Source: JAUSFM01 sp964343705 (GTDB lineage: Archaea; Nanobdellota; Nanobdellia; Woesearchaeales; UBA12501). From it: a stretch of DNA of 64,000 bases. Positions 9,261-19,087 of the stretch are shown piece after piece (within the stretch, counting starts at the first letter, position 1; each line of letters begins with the position of its first letter). The stretch lies in the NCBI GenBank assembly GCA_964343705.1, contig CAYFJX010000003.1, positions 136,681 to 200,680 of the forward strand, given 5' to 3'. The notes below the pieces were generated by a model, which was given only the letters and a program-made list of their open reading frames with translations, was not told where the DNA came from and made no database searches. The position numbers and the translations under genes are program-made.

Positions 9261-9926
9261 ATGGCACTCAATTCTGGCAATACTGAGAGGAAGGGAAAAT
9301 ACACTCTGAAACAGAGAATGGATCGGCGAACCAAGCCAAAGTTCCGTAAGAACCCTCAGAAGATGCTTGCAAAATTCTGGTATTTTCTATGGGAAGAAGA
9401 TTCTGTATGGAGTTGGATTGCTAATATTATAGTTGCTTTTGTGGTTATCAAATTTCTGGTATACCCAGGCCTTGGACTTATTGTAGGCACGCAATTTCCT
9501 ATTGTTGCGGTTGTTTCAGGCAGTATGGAACACCAAGGTGACTTTGATGACTGGTGGCAGTCCCAAGAAAACCTGTATGGTGAGCTAAGTATTTCAAAGG
9601 AACAATTCCAATCATTTCCTTTAGTTGATGGTTTTAACAAAGGCGACATTATGATGCTTAAACAACTTAAAAAAGAAAACATTAAAATAGGACAGGTAGT
9701 TGTTTTCCACTCAACACACGCCAGTGAGCCTGTTATCCACAGGATTGTTGACGTACATGAAGGATCCTTTACAACAAAAGGAGATTTTAACAATCGTGTA
9801 CACAGTTTTGAAAAAAAGGTCGGTAATGATAAAATTATTGGCCAAGCATATTTCAGAATACCTTATCTGGGGTATATCAAAATTTGGTTTGTGACCGTGC
9901 TTCGTGCAATTGGTCTCATGCCATAA
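9261..9926 (+). CDS. signal peptidase I, archaeal/ER type
   Basis: Membrane serine protease (S26B) that removes signal peptides from exported proteins. It has one N-terminal transmembrane helix (about residues 51-75), the nucleophile Ser88 in VVSGSMEH, and a His-Arg pair (H160 in PVIHRIV) where bacterial enzymes have Lys. That is the archaeal/eukaryotic Ser-His form. A basic 45-residue cytosolic N-terminus precedes the helix. The TATA box at 9242-9251 is only about 14 nt from this ATG, so initiation at the in-frame Met20 (9318) is a real alternative. Many exported proteins in the window would be clients. Confidence 0.88.
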   Translation: MALNSGNTERKGKYTLKQRMDRRTKPKFRKNPQKMLAKFWYFLWEEDSVWSWIANIIVAFVVIKFLVYPGLGLIVGTQFPIVAVVSGSMEHQGDFDDWWQSQENLYGELSISKEQFQSFPLVDGFNKGDIMMLKQLKKENIKIGQVVVFHSTHASEPVIHRIVDVHEGSFTTKGDFNNRVHSFEKKVGNDKIIGQAYFRIPYLGYIKIWFVTVLRAIGLMP

Positions 9927-9938
9927 CGGAGGGATATT

Positions 9939-10259
9939 ATGTTTTGTCAAAAATGCGGAAGCTTACTCACACCAAAAAAAGAAGGTGGCAAAAGAATTCT
10001 TGCTTGTACCTGTGGATTTAAAGACACAAAAGTAGAAGAAACAAGGATAACTGACATCAAAAAAGATGAACGTGCAGTTGAAGTTATTGACCTGGATGAG
10101 TCAGAAACAAAAGCACTTCCTTTAATTGAAATCAAATGTCCTAAGTGTAACCACGACAAGGCACATTATTGGATGGTTCAAACACGAGCATCAGACGAAC
10201 CTGAAACCAAGTTTCACAAGTGTGAAAAGTGCAAGCATGTGTGGCGAGATTATAGTTAA
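9939..10259 (+). CDS. transcription factor S (TFIIS/RPB9-like)
   Basis: TFS rescues stalled archaeal RNA polymerase by stimulating transcript cleavage. The 106 residues hold the standard layout. An N-terminal zinc ribbon (CQKCG...CTCGF, residues 3-27) is joined by a linker to the C-terminal ribbon (CPKCNHDKAHYW...CEKCKHVW). The catalytic acidic pair sits in ASDEPET near residue 86. A GGAGG at 9929-9933 precedes the ATG, and the gene starts 12 bp after the signal peptidase stop, so the two are likely one operon. Confidence 0.93.
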   Translation: MFCQKCGSLLTPKKEGGKRILACTCGFKDTKVEETRITDIKKDERAVEVIDLDESETKALPLIEIKCPKCNHDKAHYWMVQTRASDEPETKFHKCEKCKHVWRDYS

Positions 10260-10395
10260 TAGCTGATTTTTCTCCACGTTATTTTGCGCTATTACTGCGG
10301 TCCGAATAGTTTTAGTAGTTCAAGATTCACCTTTATAAACCTATATAAATAAGCACCAAAAAGTTTAACAATCATTGCAGTATACCTCTTTTTTT

Positions 10396-13140
10396 ATGGC
10401 ATGGGAGACAGGATCAATTAGGGAAGATGATGGAGCAGATGCTTTATCACAGAATGATTCTACTACACGTGAACGAGTAAGCGTTGACGATCTTGAACAA
10501 CTATATACTGCAGTTATGAAAGATGCTATTCTTAATACTAAACTTGTAGCTCGATTAATCAAACAAGAACATGATGGCTTTGTGGGGAGTGTTCCCATGA
10601 TTACATTTCCTGGAGGAGATGTTGAAAGAAATGGATTATTACATGCCCAGGTGATTGATGGCACGCTCCACATTGGATATGGGTCTGCTCTACTTAGTTC
10701 TGTTAAACTTCCAGGAGCTGCTGACTCAGAATGTTTGTATGTTGTATTTGATCAACATCATAATGGATTACAAGTTGGTGATGTTTCTTTAACACCTCTA
10801 AAAGGGGTTCTCCCAAGAAGTCAATTTGACTTAAACGCAGAATGCGCTAAGGTGATTTTCTCTCATGATATTGTTATTCCACTTTTCTCTGGTCCAGATC
10901 CTTATCCGAGATATCGGGGTGAAACTCATATGGTGGGGCTTCCTTTTAATGAGGTGATTAAAGCTGACATTTCAGGTTTATTACAAGGCAATCGTCTTAC
11001 TGTAGGTTACAACAGAGTCCCTTTGTTTTCTACTGAACTTCAAGATCAACCTGAGACTATATATGTAGTACAACGACAAACACCTAAAGGTCTAAGTATT
11101 ATTGATGCAAGTGCTGATCTTGATGGTTTACTTGCAGGGGCAGAACCTGCTCCAGAACCACTTCCAGAACCTGAACCAGCTCCAACACAAACACGCTTAG
11201 AACCAAACAAAGATCTTATTGAAACTGACTCTGCGCGATTTATAGGACAAAGTATTGAAGCTCGTATGATCAATGAAGGCTTATATGATGCAGCAACACA
11301 ACAAGTTCAATTACCTCGTCTTGCCACAACGCACGCATTTGGTGATGTTGTCTCTTATGATGAGATCCGCACTACTTTGGAAGTGGGCTATCCTAATGGC
11401 ACAATTAGAACATGGCAGAAAAGAGAAAATCCACTTCTTCGTGATCACATAGTAAAAGAAGGATTGCGTACTGAAGATGTTCTTGCTGTCCACATGGCTG
11501 ATTTATCAAACACCAAAAGATACAGTAGGGCTGATTTTGGTGGATGGTGTGGTATTGCTGGAGAAGACCTTGAGACAATAGCTAAAAAACCAGGGGATCC
11601 TCTTCCGGAAGATTTAGTAACAAGTTGGGAAGGTGGTATTAATTCCACTGTATCACGACGATCATTTAGAAAACTGTATGGTGATGTAGTTGATGTCTTG
11701 AAAGGCAATGGTTCATTCTTTGACAAGACTAAGGAATCTCTTGCTGATCCAGCTCCAACACCAGATCCTGAGCCATCTCCAGATCCAGCACCTCCAGGTC
11801 CTACACCGCCAACTCCAGAACCAACTGATACAGTTGAGGGGGGATTATACCTTGCAAGATGCTTATACGACAAACTTGAAGGAGAGATATGGCAAGATGA
11901 TGACAGTATACTAATTCAAAATGGGTCACAACAACACAAATATGATGAAGATCACCCACTAACATTTAGGGGTGCAGGTTCTGTTACTCAGTTAGAGCCT
12001 AGAGACCTGGGTGTTTTTGTTGAAATATATGATCTAGCTGAAAGTGATACCATGCTCTTTAGAGATGTGTTACGTCTTAAATTATGGGCTGGTTATCTAA
12101 AGGGCGAAGAAACTGAAGGTGTTTCAGCACACGATGTTGCTGAATTATATGGTGCAGATGTTGACCGTACTCAAGCAATAATTGACAGTGGCTACATTAC
12201 TAAAGAAAATGAAGAAGAGCGATTCTTTAACTTGAGTAACATTGTCATAGAATCTCTGCGTGCAGGAGATAAATTAGATGATGTGTACGTAGAATTACAT
12301 AAAAGTAATGACGCAAGTCCTGAACCGTCACCAGAAGGAGCTTCTGTTAAAATTAGTGTTCGTCGTGATGAACCTGCCAAAAATACAGAGGGTATATACC
12401 TCTATGAGCTTGGTGTTGGTTCAGAAGAAGGTAATGAAGCAATTGATGCACTTGTAGCAGCGTACCAAGATGAGTTTTCCAGGAGAATGACTGAAAGGTT
12501 TGCAGCAAGTTACAAAGCAGATTCTATTGTGTTAGAAGGTGGAGACTCATTTGTTGAACGTGATCTTGGTTATACTGTATCTGCAGATCATCTTGCCCAA
12601 TTATTAGTTCGAAATGTAAGTAACACAAGGCGAAACATCAGTAAAAAGGTGCCAAGCTCTCTTAAGAAGAAAAAAGGAACTGCATCTCAGATATCACCTT
12701 TTGCTGCGATAGCGTACTTTGTTCATGCACCTACAGGAGGTCAGCCTTTTTCACAGGAAGACGTTTGCAATACTCTTTTCCTAAAAGACTTAGATGAAGG
12801 CAACGCAGACCTGCCACTTATTGCATACATGCATAATACAAAACTCTTGAAACCAGCTGATGGAACTCATAAGATGAAAAACGCTGACTTTGGTACACTC
12901 TATAATGCCCTTGCAGGTGCATGGGCAGAAAAAATGCACAATGAAGATTCTCGACAAGAGCTTATGGCAAGCGTAGGTTACCTAACTGCATTACAAGTTG
13001 GAGAAGCGCTTACACCTCTTGTTGGAGCTCGAAAAGCAGGTGAGGCACTTGCTTACTTTAGAAGGGATGATGGGATTGCTCTTGGAATGGTGCATCCTAG
13101 TCATGTCCAAAAGTATGCAGAGCAACATGCACTTGAATAA
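10396..13140 (+). CDS. large multidomain protein with Pro/Glu linkers
   Basis: A 914-residue protein I do not recognise. It has no signal peptide. Two low-complexity linkers divide it. One is rich in Glu-Pro-Ala near residue 250 (EPAPEPLPEPEPAP) and the other rich in Pro-Asp near 457-480, giving three to four globular segments. The last segment ends in an alpha-helical block (ELMASVGYLTALQVGEALT). Two TATA-like elements (near 10331 and 10341) precede it. A TTG at 10375 is in frame, but the ATG at 10396 fits the promoter better. It is followed by two paralogous genes, so the three may form a functional group. Confidence 0.7.
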   Translation: MAWETGSIREDDGADALSQNDSTTRERVSVDDLEQLYTAVMKDAILNTKLVARLIKQEHDGFVGSVPMITFPGGDVERNGLLHAQVIDGTLHIGYGSALLSSVKLPGAADSECLYVVFDQHHNGLQVGDVSLTPLKGVLPRSQFDLNAECAKVIFSHDIVIPLFSGPDPYPRYRGETHMVGLPFNEVIKADISGLLQGNRLTVGYNRVPLFSTELQDQPETIYVVQRQTPKGLSIIDASADLDGLLAGAEPAPEPLPEPEPAPTQTRLEPNKDLIETDSARFIGQSIEARMINEGLYDAATQQVQLPRLATTHAFGDVVSYDEIRTTLEVGYPNGTIRTWQKRENPLLRDHIVKEGLRTEDVLAVHMADLSNTKRYSRADFGGWCGIAGEDLETIAKKPGDPLPEDLVTSWEGGINSTVSRRSFRKLYGDVVDVLKGNGSFFDKTKESLADPAPTPDPEPSPDPAPPGPTPPTPEPTDTVEGGLYLARCLYDKLEGEIWQDDDSILIQNGSQQHKYDEDHPLTFRGAGSVTQLEPRDLGVFVEIYDLAESDTMLFRDVLRLKLWAGYLKGEETEGVSAHDVAELYGADVDRTQAIIDSGYITKENEEERFFNLSNIVIESLRAGDKLDDVYVELHKSNDASPEPSPEGASVKISVRRDEPAKNTEGIYLYELGVGSEEGNEAIDALVAAYQDEFSRRMTERFAASYKADSIVLEGGDSFVERDLGYTVSADHLAQLLVRNVSNTRRNISKKVPSSLKKKKGTASQISPFAAIAYFVHAPTGGQPFSQEDVCNTLFLKDLDEGNADLPLIAYMHNTKLLKPADGTHKMKNADFGTLYNALAGAWAEKMHNEDSRQELMASVGYLTALQVGEALTPLVGARKAGEALAYFRRDDGIALGMVHPSHVQKYAEQHALE

Positions 13141-13193
13141 CTCTTTAATTGAATAACTTTTTATATAAGTTCTGACTGTCTCTTATTTTTAGT

Positions 13194-14036
13194 ATGGGAG
13201 TACCAAAACCAGCACTAAAAAAAGAATATGAGCAATTTGTTTCTAATCGTAAAGATGGTCCAGAGGGGGCAGTTCAAGATTACCAAGCAGTAGTTGGACG
13301 TTTTTCACGAGTTGATTCGATCGCAGAACTTGTTGAAGCAATGGCACAGGAACCTGCCAGCGGATCACAACGTGAGGTGAGGGACGCTACTCATTTTGCT
13401 GGTACTGCGCTATGTTATGGTATAGAGGGTGGTGAACCCCGGTTGTATATCGTCAATGATCTCGATGTCATTTTTCCTAACAGTGTCCCTAGTGGAATGC
13501 TCGCATCAAACTATGGTGCTCAGGCAATTGCATATGCAGATCTTGATAATCCGAGTGGTTTACGCTTGCAAACAATACATCCTTGGCTACATGGAAAAGG
13601 TCCAGCAAAAGTTGATAGGTCATGTGATACAGGACAAACAGTTCTAAAAGTTTCAATTCCTGAATTGGCAGCATTTGATGAGGGTCGTCCTTACTTTAAT
13701 GCTGCGCAACGATCATTTCTTACAGCATTGTATGGTAACCCTGTACTTATGGGTGAAATCTTAATGCAAGAAACCTCAGCTGGTCGTGAAAACATGTCAC
13801 CAGAACAAGCAAACAAAGGTAGAGTAACGTGGATATCACTTCCTTCACCTTCCAGAATTGAAGAGCATCTTGGTTCGCCAGATAGATTATTGGTTGTTCC
13901 AGCATGGATGAACAACACCAGTGGGGCGTGTGGTATTGAAGCATATAGTCCAACATGGGGCAGGCCTGAAGGGTATCAGTTGTTGAATACAGGGGTTGTA
14001 CGGGGCCAACCCTTAGTTCAAAGGGTTGACAAATAA
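13194..14036 (+). CDS. uncharacterised protein, paralog of the next gene
   Basis: A 280-residue protein with no recognised family. Its second half is homologous to the gene at 14097. Aligned blocks are AYADLDNPSG with SYSALDNPGG, YFNAAQRSFLTALYGNPVL with YFNDAQRALLTQLYRQPEL, and a following ISLP-S-x-x-x-EEH block with LLSPAYVKEH. No signal peptide or membrane segment is evident. A TATATAAG element near 13160-13168 sits about 29 nt before the ATG, implying a nearly leaderless transcript of its own. It could be a cytosolic binding or modifying protein; function unknown. Confidence 0.7.
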   Translation: MGVPKPALKKEYEQFVSNRKDGPEGAVQDYQAVVGRFSRVDSIAELVEAMAQEPASGSQREVRDATHFAGTALCYGIEGGEPRLYIVNDLDVIFPNSVPSGMLASNYGAQAIAYADLDNPSGLRLQTIHPWLHGKGPAKVDRSCDTGQTVLKVSIPELAAFDEGRPYFNAAQRSFLTALYGNPVLMGEILMQETSAGRENMSPEQANKGRVTWISLPSPSRIEEHLGSPDRLLVVPAWMNNTSGACGIEAYSPTWGRPEGYQLLNTGVVRGQPLVQRVDK

Positions 14037-14096
14037 CATGTATATACGTAATAATTTTATACTTCTAAGGGCATTCCTTTCTTTGAGGTTTTGCTT

Positions 14097-14888
14097 ATGA
14101 CAGAAACACCAGTAATAAAACACGCAGTGCGCTATTTTGCGCTATTGCATTGGTTTCGTTCTATACAGTCAGTTGCAGATATAACAGAAGCTCGTCGCCA
14201 TGATAATGATTTAATTGATGAGCATTTCCAAACTTGTGACTTTGCAGTGTATGAGACTGAAGGCAGGGAAGATGGCACTTTGGAAGCATATGTTATCCTG
14301 GGGAGTGATTCACATATTGGCCCAGAAAGTATTAATCCTATTCATGCAGCGCCTGATGTTGTCGAAGGGGAATTACGAGAAACAGGTAATTATAGAGTTA
14401 CGAAAGATCAACGTGTACACATTCAAAGAGCTATTGATGAGGGTAAGGCAGTTCGCATTTCCTACTCGGCATTGGATAACCCTGGTGGTTGTCTTTTTGT
14501 TGAAGGCGAAAAAGAAATTAGTTCTCTTGAAATCAAGGCAGCTGATCTTGCGGAATTTGCAACAGGTACTCACTACTTTAATGATGCGCAACGAGCGCTT
14601 CTTACACAATTATATCGTCAACCAGAACTACAAGGGGCTTTACTACAACAAAAACGTAAGCGCGGTATGCGCATTGAACTATTGTCTCCTGCCTATGTAA
14701 AGGAGCATGCAGCTGATGTACCAATTGTTCTTGGTTGTTATCTCAGTGCTGATACGCGTCATGCAAGACCCTGGGTTGAATTGCATGATAATTTCCAATT
14801 TAACACAGGGCAAGCACGAGGCTATGAGTCAGAATCACGGAACCGTTTACGTCCTCGGTCTTTAACAGGTAGTGATTCTGTAAAATAG
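14097..14888 (+). CDS. uncharacterised protein, paralog of the previous gene
   Basis: A 263-residue protein in tandem with its paralog at 13194. The shared core runs from about residue 110 to 230 and includes ALDNPGG and YFNDAQRALL. The amino-terminal 90 residues differ between the paralogs. A TTG at 14091 is in frame, but the ATG at 14097 follows a TATA-like AATTTTATAC (near 14054-14060) at the usual spacing. The tail is Arg/Ser rich. It converges with the subtilase gene, whose stop lies 5 bp away. Function unknown. Confidence 0.68.
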   Translation: MTETPVIKHAVRYFALLHWFRSIQSVADITEARRHDNDLIDEHFQTCDFAVYETEGREDGTLEAYVILGSDSHIGPESINPIHAAPDVVEGELRETGNYRVTKDQRVHIQRAIDEGKAVRISYSALDNPGGCLFVEGEKEISSLEIKAADLAEFATGTHYFNDAQRALLTQLYRQPELQGALLQQKRKRGMRIELLSPAYVKEHAADVPIVLGCYLSADTRHARPWVELHDNFQFNTGQARGYESESRNRLRPRSLTGSDSVK

Positions 14889-14892
14889 AACA

Positions 14893-17800
14893 CTAGAACT
14901 GAAACTTCTTATTATCATCTTCTTGATCAAAGATGTATTCTTTTTGGCCTGGAATGTTTTGCTGTACTGTTTCTGTAACTTTTTGACTTGTTTTACTGAG
15001 TTTATTTTTTACCCAGCTGACAACATCACTTCCCCATCCAAAACTGCCCATGCCAATTTTTACTTCACTTAGGGTATCTCTATTAACTGATTGTAATTTA
15101 CGTCGTCCAAGAGCTCCTATGCCACCAATAAGTACAACTCCAATGAGTGTTAATGTTATTAATCCAAGAAGACTAAACCCTCCATCTTCTTTCAAGAGTC
15201 GTAGTGCTTTTCCGACACCAGCAATTTGTCCTGTTAGTGCGCCTGCAAGTCCTGTTTCCTCAGGTTCACCTGCTGCAACTGTTTGTTCACTTGTTGTTGT
15301 CTCTTCAGCTTCTGGTGCACTGTCGCTTGTTGTTTCATCATTTGTTGAAGGTGCTGGCTCAGCAGGTTGTGTATTAGGGAGTGTGCTTGTTACTGCAGGT
15401 GTTGTTGGTGTGTTTGTAACTGTAGCTGGACGGTTAATGAAAGCTCCGCCTCCACCTCCTCCACCGCCGCCTCCGCCACCACCAGAGGAGCTTGATGAAG
15501 AACTGCTACTGCTACCACTTCCTGAACTAGGACTGCTTGAAGAATTAACATTCACTAAGGTGAAACTGTTTTCTCCACTAATTTTTGTAAAGAGTACTGA
15601 GTCACAGGTTGCATTATAATGATATGTTCCTGCAGCTACAAAACTATCTCTATATTCATAATACTGGCTTGATGCATTGTATGATGGTACAAAACTACTA
15701 TTTGCAACAGTTAAAATACACACTGCGTCTGTGATTGCACTGTTTGAAGTGCTGTTTACATAATTAATTTGGAATGTTACTGTTTCATTTGGTGCTTTGG
15801 CATTACTTGAATCAGAATCTGAAAGCAATGAAATCTCAGCGTTTGCTTCAAAACTAAAACTACTAAAGTGGTCAACACTAAAAGAGAGTGTGCTGTTGGT
15901 ACAGCTAATCTGTGTACATGACGTTGTAGTGTTTGCATTGCAAACAAATCCTGTTGCCCGAATCTTTTCTGGTGTGCTGAATATGCCGTCTGATACAATT
16001 GGTTTAGTTGGGCAGGTGACATTGTGGATAGTGATTATGCTATTGTTGTTGTATTCACTGCCAAGCATGCTGGTGTTTACACTTACCATTCCTTCAGCAA
16101 TGGTGATTGCATTGTCAAAGTGTCGTCCACGAGCATCTTTTCCTCCAATAAAGGTCACTGATGCTTGCCCGTTTTTGTCAATGGTTATATTGGTGACATT
16201 AGCAAGTCCTGTTTCAGAAATACCACTAAAGTCTGTGGTGTTTCCATTGAATGTTGTTGTTGCTGGAACTTGGTTAAGAGTTAGTGTGAGGTTTGTGCTC
16301 TGTGTTTGAGATAGGTTAAGGGTTGTTTGTGTAAATGTATAGTTTGCTGCTGTTGCAGTTACAGTGTGTGGTGTGTGTAGTGTTGTTGATGTTCCAAAGA
16401 CTCCTTCTGATGCAAGGAATGTTGCTTGCCCATTTGTGGTGATGATTGTTGTTTCAGTGCTTTGTGCTCCTGTTAGTGTAACATTTGTATTGAGTGTTTG
16501 ACTGTTGTTGTTTTGTGTGTTTACTTGTACATACCAATTTGGTGTGATTGTTGAGGTTGTGTTTGTGCCAATACTGAAGCTGGCGTACGTTGTGTTACGC
16601 AGTGTCAGGCTTCCTCCTGATGTTCCATTAATAGCAATGACCCCGTTCGTTATTGTTTGATTAACAAGACTGTTTGTTGCATTGTCAAAGAAAACACTTC
16701 TTGTAAAATTCTGAACATTACAGTTTTTAATTGTTGCATCCTGTGCATTTCGTATACGGATACCTGTTCCAACACCATTTGTGTTTAGTATGTTTTTTCC
16801 ATCACAATCAAGGGTGAGGTTATTTGCATTAATGTCCATGCAGGTTCTTGTCACACTCTCGCTGATGTCTGTGCTGAGGGTGTAGGTTCTATTTGCCCTG
16901 TTATATTCTTTACATCCTAAGATAAGTGCTTGCACACTTACATTGTCTTGCCCAATTTGTGAAGTCTTGTTTGTTGCTGCACAGGACACACTCCATGAAT
17001 GGTTGCCTTGACTTGTAAAAAATGTTTTGTGCTCGTACGCAGCCTTAGTTGTATTATAAGTCATAACAGTGGTGCTATTGTCAAGAGTTAGATTACATGA
17101 AGCACTTAGTATGCTCAAGCCACTACTGTTTGTGTAATTTGCGTACAAGCTTACATCATCATCTACCCCAACATTGTTTGCACCACCATTAGTGTCTGTT
17201 CCATCAAAAATGTTCAGTGATGAACTTGAAGCAAGGGTGTAATTGGTATGTCCACTGACACTTGTTACAGTAAATGTTATGTTATCTGTGTTCAAATCAG
17301 TAATGGCACAATCAGTGCATGCAATACTATTTTTCATTATTGCTGGATTGTTTATTGTTTGATTGTAAAACGTAATTGTTACTGAGTTGTTTAATGCTGT
17401 TTCTTTAGTTTGGTTTATCACAATATTATTTTGTGTGATGGTGATGGTGTTATTAAGGTCTGTGTTAAGAAAGTTAACACTGCCTGGGTATACAATCAAG
17501 CCACCTGTTTTTTCAATGTGGGCATTTGTTATTGATTCCAATGCGTCATATGACGACGAACTAAAATTAGTTGTCCTACCGCTAAATGCACTGAACTTTA
17601 CTGGTTCTTGTATTGTTTGAACAAGATCTAATGAATCAATTCTGGGGAATGTAAGGCCAGTGCCAGAGCTGTCAGTTATTTTTGCTCCAGTGTTTCGTAA
17701 TAACGCTCGTACTTCATCAACAGTGAGATTTCTTCCTTTGTACAATTGTGCTGCGTGGTGTGCTAATGCAACATGCCCTGCTGCGTGTGGTGCAGCCATA

Positions 17801-19002
17801 CTTGTTCCACTAAGTGTGGTATATCGTGTACTGCTGCAGCTTTGACCAGAACCACCAGCAGGGCAATCATGTTGTGCAGTTGAGTTAATAGACTGGCCAG
17901 GTGCAAGAATATCAAGGATGTTAAACCTATTAGTAAATGAAGAAATACCATCTGATTTGTCAGTTGATCCCACACTCGTTACATTTGATAAACAACTTGG
18001 GAGGGAAATCCCTGCTGTTGAACCAGAATTACCAGATGATGCAGTCACTGTAATTCCTTGACTGTAGGCTGTATTCACTGCTGTGGTAAAAGCACTAGTG
18101 CTGGGATTATTATCACAGTCACTTGCTGTACTAAACAATCCAGTCCCAAGACTCATGGTAATAACCTGGATGCTATAATTACCTTTGTTGTTAATACAAA
18201 AATCAACACCATTAAGAATGTTTGATAAGAACGTGCTTTTGTCTTTGCCAAATACTTTTACTGATGTGATGCTTGCTTCTTTTGCAACACCAACTAGGTT
18301 ATTACCAAGTCCTGCAGCTGGAGCATTTGCAGCTACACTACCAGAAACATGCGTTCCATGACCATTGGTGTCTGTTGCATTGCCAAACTCACTTGTTTGA
18401 TTGTTGTTACAGCACGGTCCATTATTGTCACAAAAACATGCCTGTGCAACAATATTGTTTTTTAGATCGGGGTGTGTTGGATCAATGCCTGAATCTACCA
18501 CGCACACGCCAACTCCCTTTCCAGTTATGTTTATACCACCTACAGTGGTGTTGTGCGCGTCATCAGCATTAATTAAAGGAATTGTGTCTTCCATAAAAAG
18601 TTCAAAGGGAACATTGGGAATTACTGATTCTACATCAGGGTGGTCTTGTAGTTCTTCTAGCTTGTCGGCTGATACTTTTGCTGAAATTGCATTGATTGTT
18701 TCATACGTGTCAACATTATCAACTTCTTCTGGATCATCAAGCACATCTTCAATTACTTCTTCTTGCACTTCTTTTATGTCCTCTTTGATTTCTTCAAAGG
18801 TCTTGTTTTCTTCAACTGTTGCAGTGCTAAAAAAAGATGTTTTTTCTTCTGGTTCTTTGAGAATAATGATGACATCATTGACTTCTTCTGGGTTTGGAAT
18901 GAGGTTTTCCTGCTGTTCTGCAATGGCAAAAACAGTGGTGCATATGAGTGCTAGAAATAGTACTAGTAAGAATGAGTTTATCCTAGTATCAAATAGCTTC
19001 AT
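14893..19002 (-). CDS. cell-surface subtilisin-like protease
   Basis: A 1369-residue secreted S8 protease anchored at its C-terminus. Order: signal peptide (1-28), an I9-type propeptide (about 40-140), and a catalytic domain with triad Asp170 (VVDSGID), His215 (NGHGTHVSG) and Ser401 (SGTSMAAPH). Next comes a long Thr/Asn-rich region with a right-handed beta-helix-like block (NNLTLDCDGKNI). Then follow Ig-like repeats, a Ser-run and Gly-run linker, an LTGQIAG motif, a transmembrane helix (LLGLITLTLIGVVLIGGIG) and a basic cytosolic tail. GAGGG precedes the ATG and a TATAAA-type box lies about 50 nt upstream. Likely roles are surface protein processing or attack on neighbouring cells. Confidence 0.92.
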   Translation of the reverse strand: MKLFDTRINSFLLVLFLALICTTVFAIAEQQENLIPNPEEVNDVIIILKEPEEKTSFFSTATVEENKTFEEIKEDIKEVQEEVIEDVLDDPEEVDNVDTYETINAISAKVSADKLEELQDHPDVESVIPNVPFELFMEDTIPLINADDAHNTTVGGINITGKGVGVCVVDSGIDPTHPDLKNNIVAQACFCDNNGPCCNNNQTSEFGNATDTNGHGTHVSGSVAANAPAAGLGNNLVGVAKEASITSVKVFGKDKSTFLSNILNGVDFCINNKGNYSIQVITMSLGTGLFSTASDCDNNPSTSAFTTAVNTAYSQGITVTASSGNSGSTAGISLPSCLSNVTSVGSTDKSDGISSFTNRFNILDILAPGQSINSTAQHDCPAGGSGQSCSSTRYTTLSGTSMAAPHAAGHVALAHHAAQLYKGRNLTVDEVRALLRNTGAKITDSSGTGLTFPRIDSLDLVQTIQEPVKFSAFSGRTTNFSSSSYDALESITNAHIEKTGGLIVYPGSVNFLNTDLNNTITITQNNIVINQTKETALNNSVTITFYNQTINNPAIMKNSIACTDCAITDLNTDNITFTVTSVSGHTNYTLASSSSLNIFDGTDTNGGANNVGVDDDVSLYANYTNSSGLSILSASCNLTLDNSTTVMTYNTTKAAYEHKTFFTSQGNHSWSVSCAATNKTSQIGQDNVSVQALILGCKEYNRANRTYTLSTDISESVTRTCMDINANNLTLDCDGKNILNTNGVGTGIRIRNAQDATIKNCNVQNFTRSVFFDNATNSLVNQTITNGVIAINGTSGGSLTLRNTTYASFSIGTNTTSTITPNWYVQVNTQNNNSQTLNTNVTLTGAQSTETTIITTNGQATFLASEGVFGTSTTLHTPHTVTATAANYTFTQTTLNLSQTQSTNLTLTLNQVPATTTFNGNTTDFSGISETGLANVTNITIDKNGQASVTFIGGKDARGRHFDNAITIAEGMVSVNTSMLGSEYNNNSIITIHNVTCPTKPIVSDGIFSTPEKIRATGFVCNANTTTSCTQISCTNSTLSFSVDHFSSFSFEANAEISLLSDSDSSNAKAPNETVTFQINYVNSTSNSAITDAVCILTVANSSFVPSYNASSQYYEYRDSFVAAGTYHYNATCDSVLFTKISGENSFTLVNVNSSSSPSSGSGSSSSSSSSSSGGGGGGGGGGGGGAFINRPATVTNTPTTPAVTSTLPNTQPAEPAPSTNDETTSDSAPEAEETTTSEQTVAAGEPEETGLAGALTGQIAGVGKALRLLKEDGGFSLLGLITLTLIGVVLIGGIGALGRRKLQSVNRDTLSEVKIGMGSFGWGSDVVSWVKNKLSKTSQKVTETVQQNIPGQKEYIFDQEDDNKKFQF

Positions 19003-19087
19003 CTATGCCCTCTTTAGACTTTTTTAGGCATATTTGAGGCTTTCTTCTTTATAAATATTGTTATGAGTGTGTAAGGTGAATTGCTGT

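Noticed and set aside
15050..15619. 189-codon plus-strand frame within the subtilase region
   Set aside because: It is the complement of the Ser/Gly/Thr-rich stalk; the opposite strand has a complete catalytic triad and domain order.
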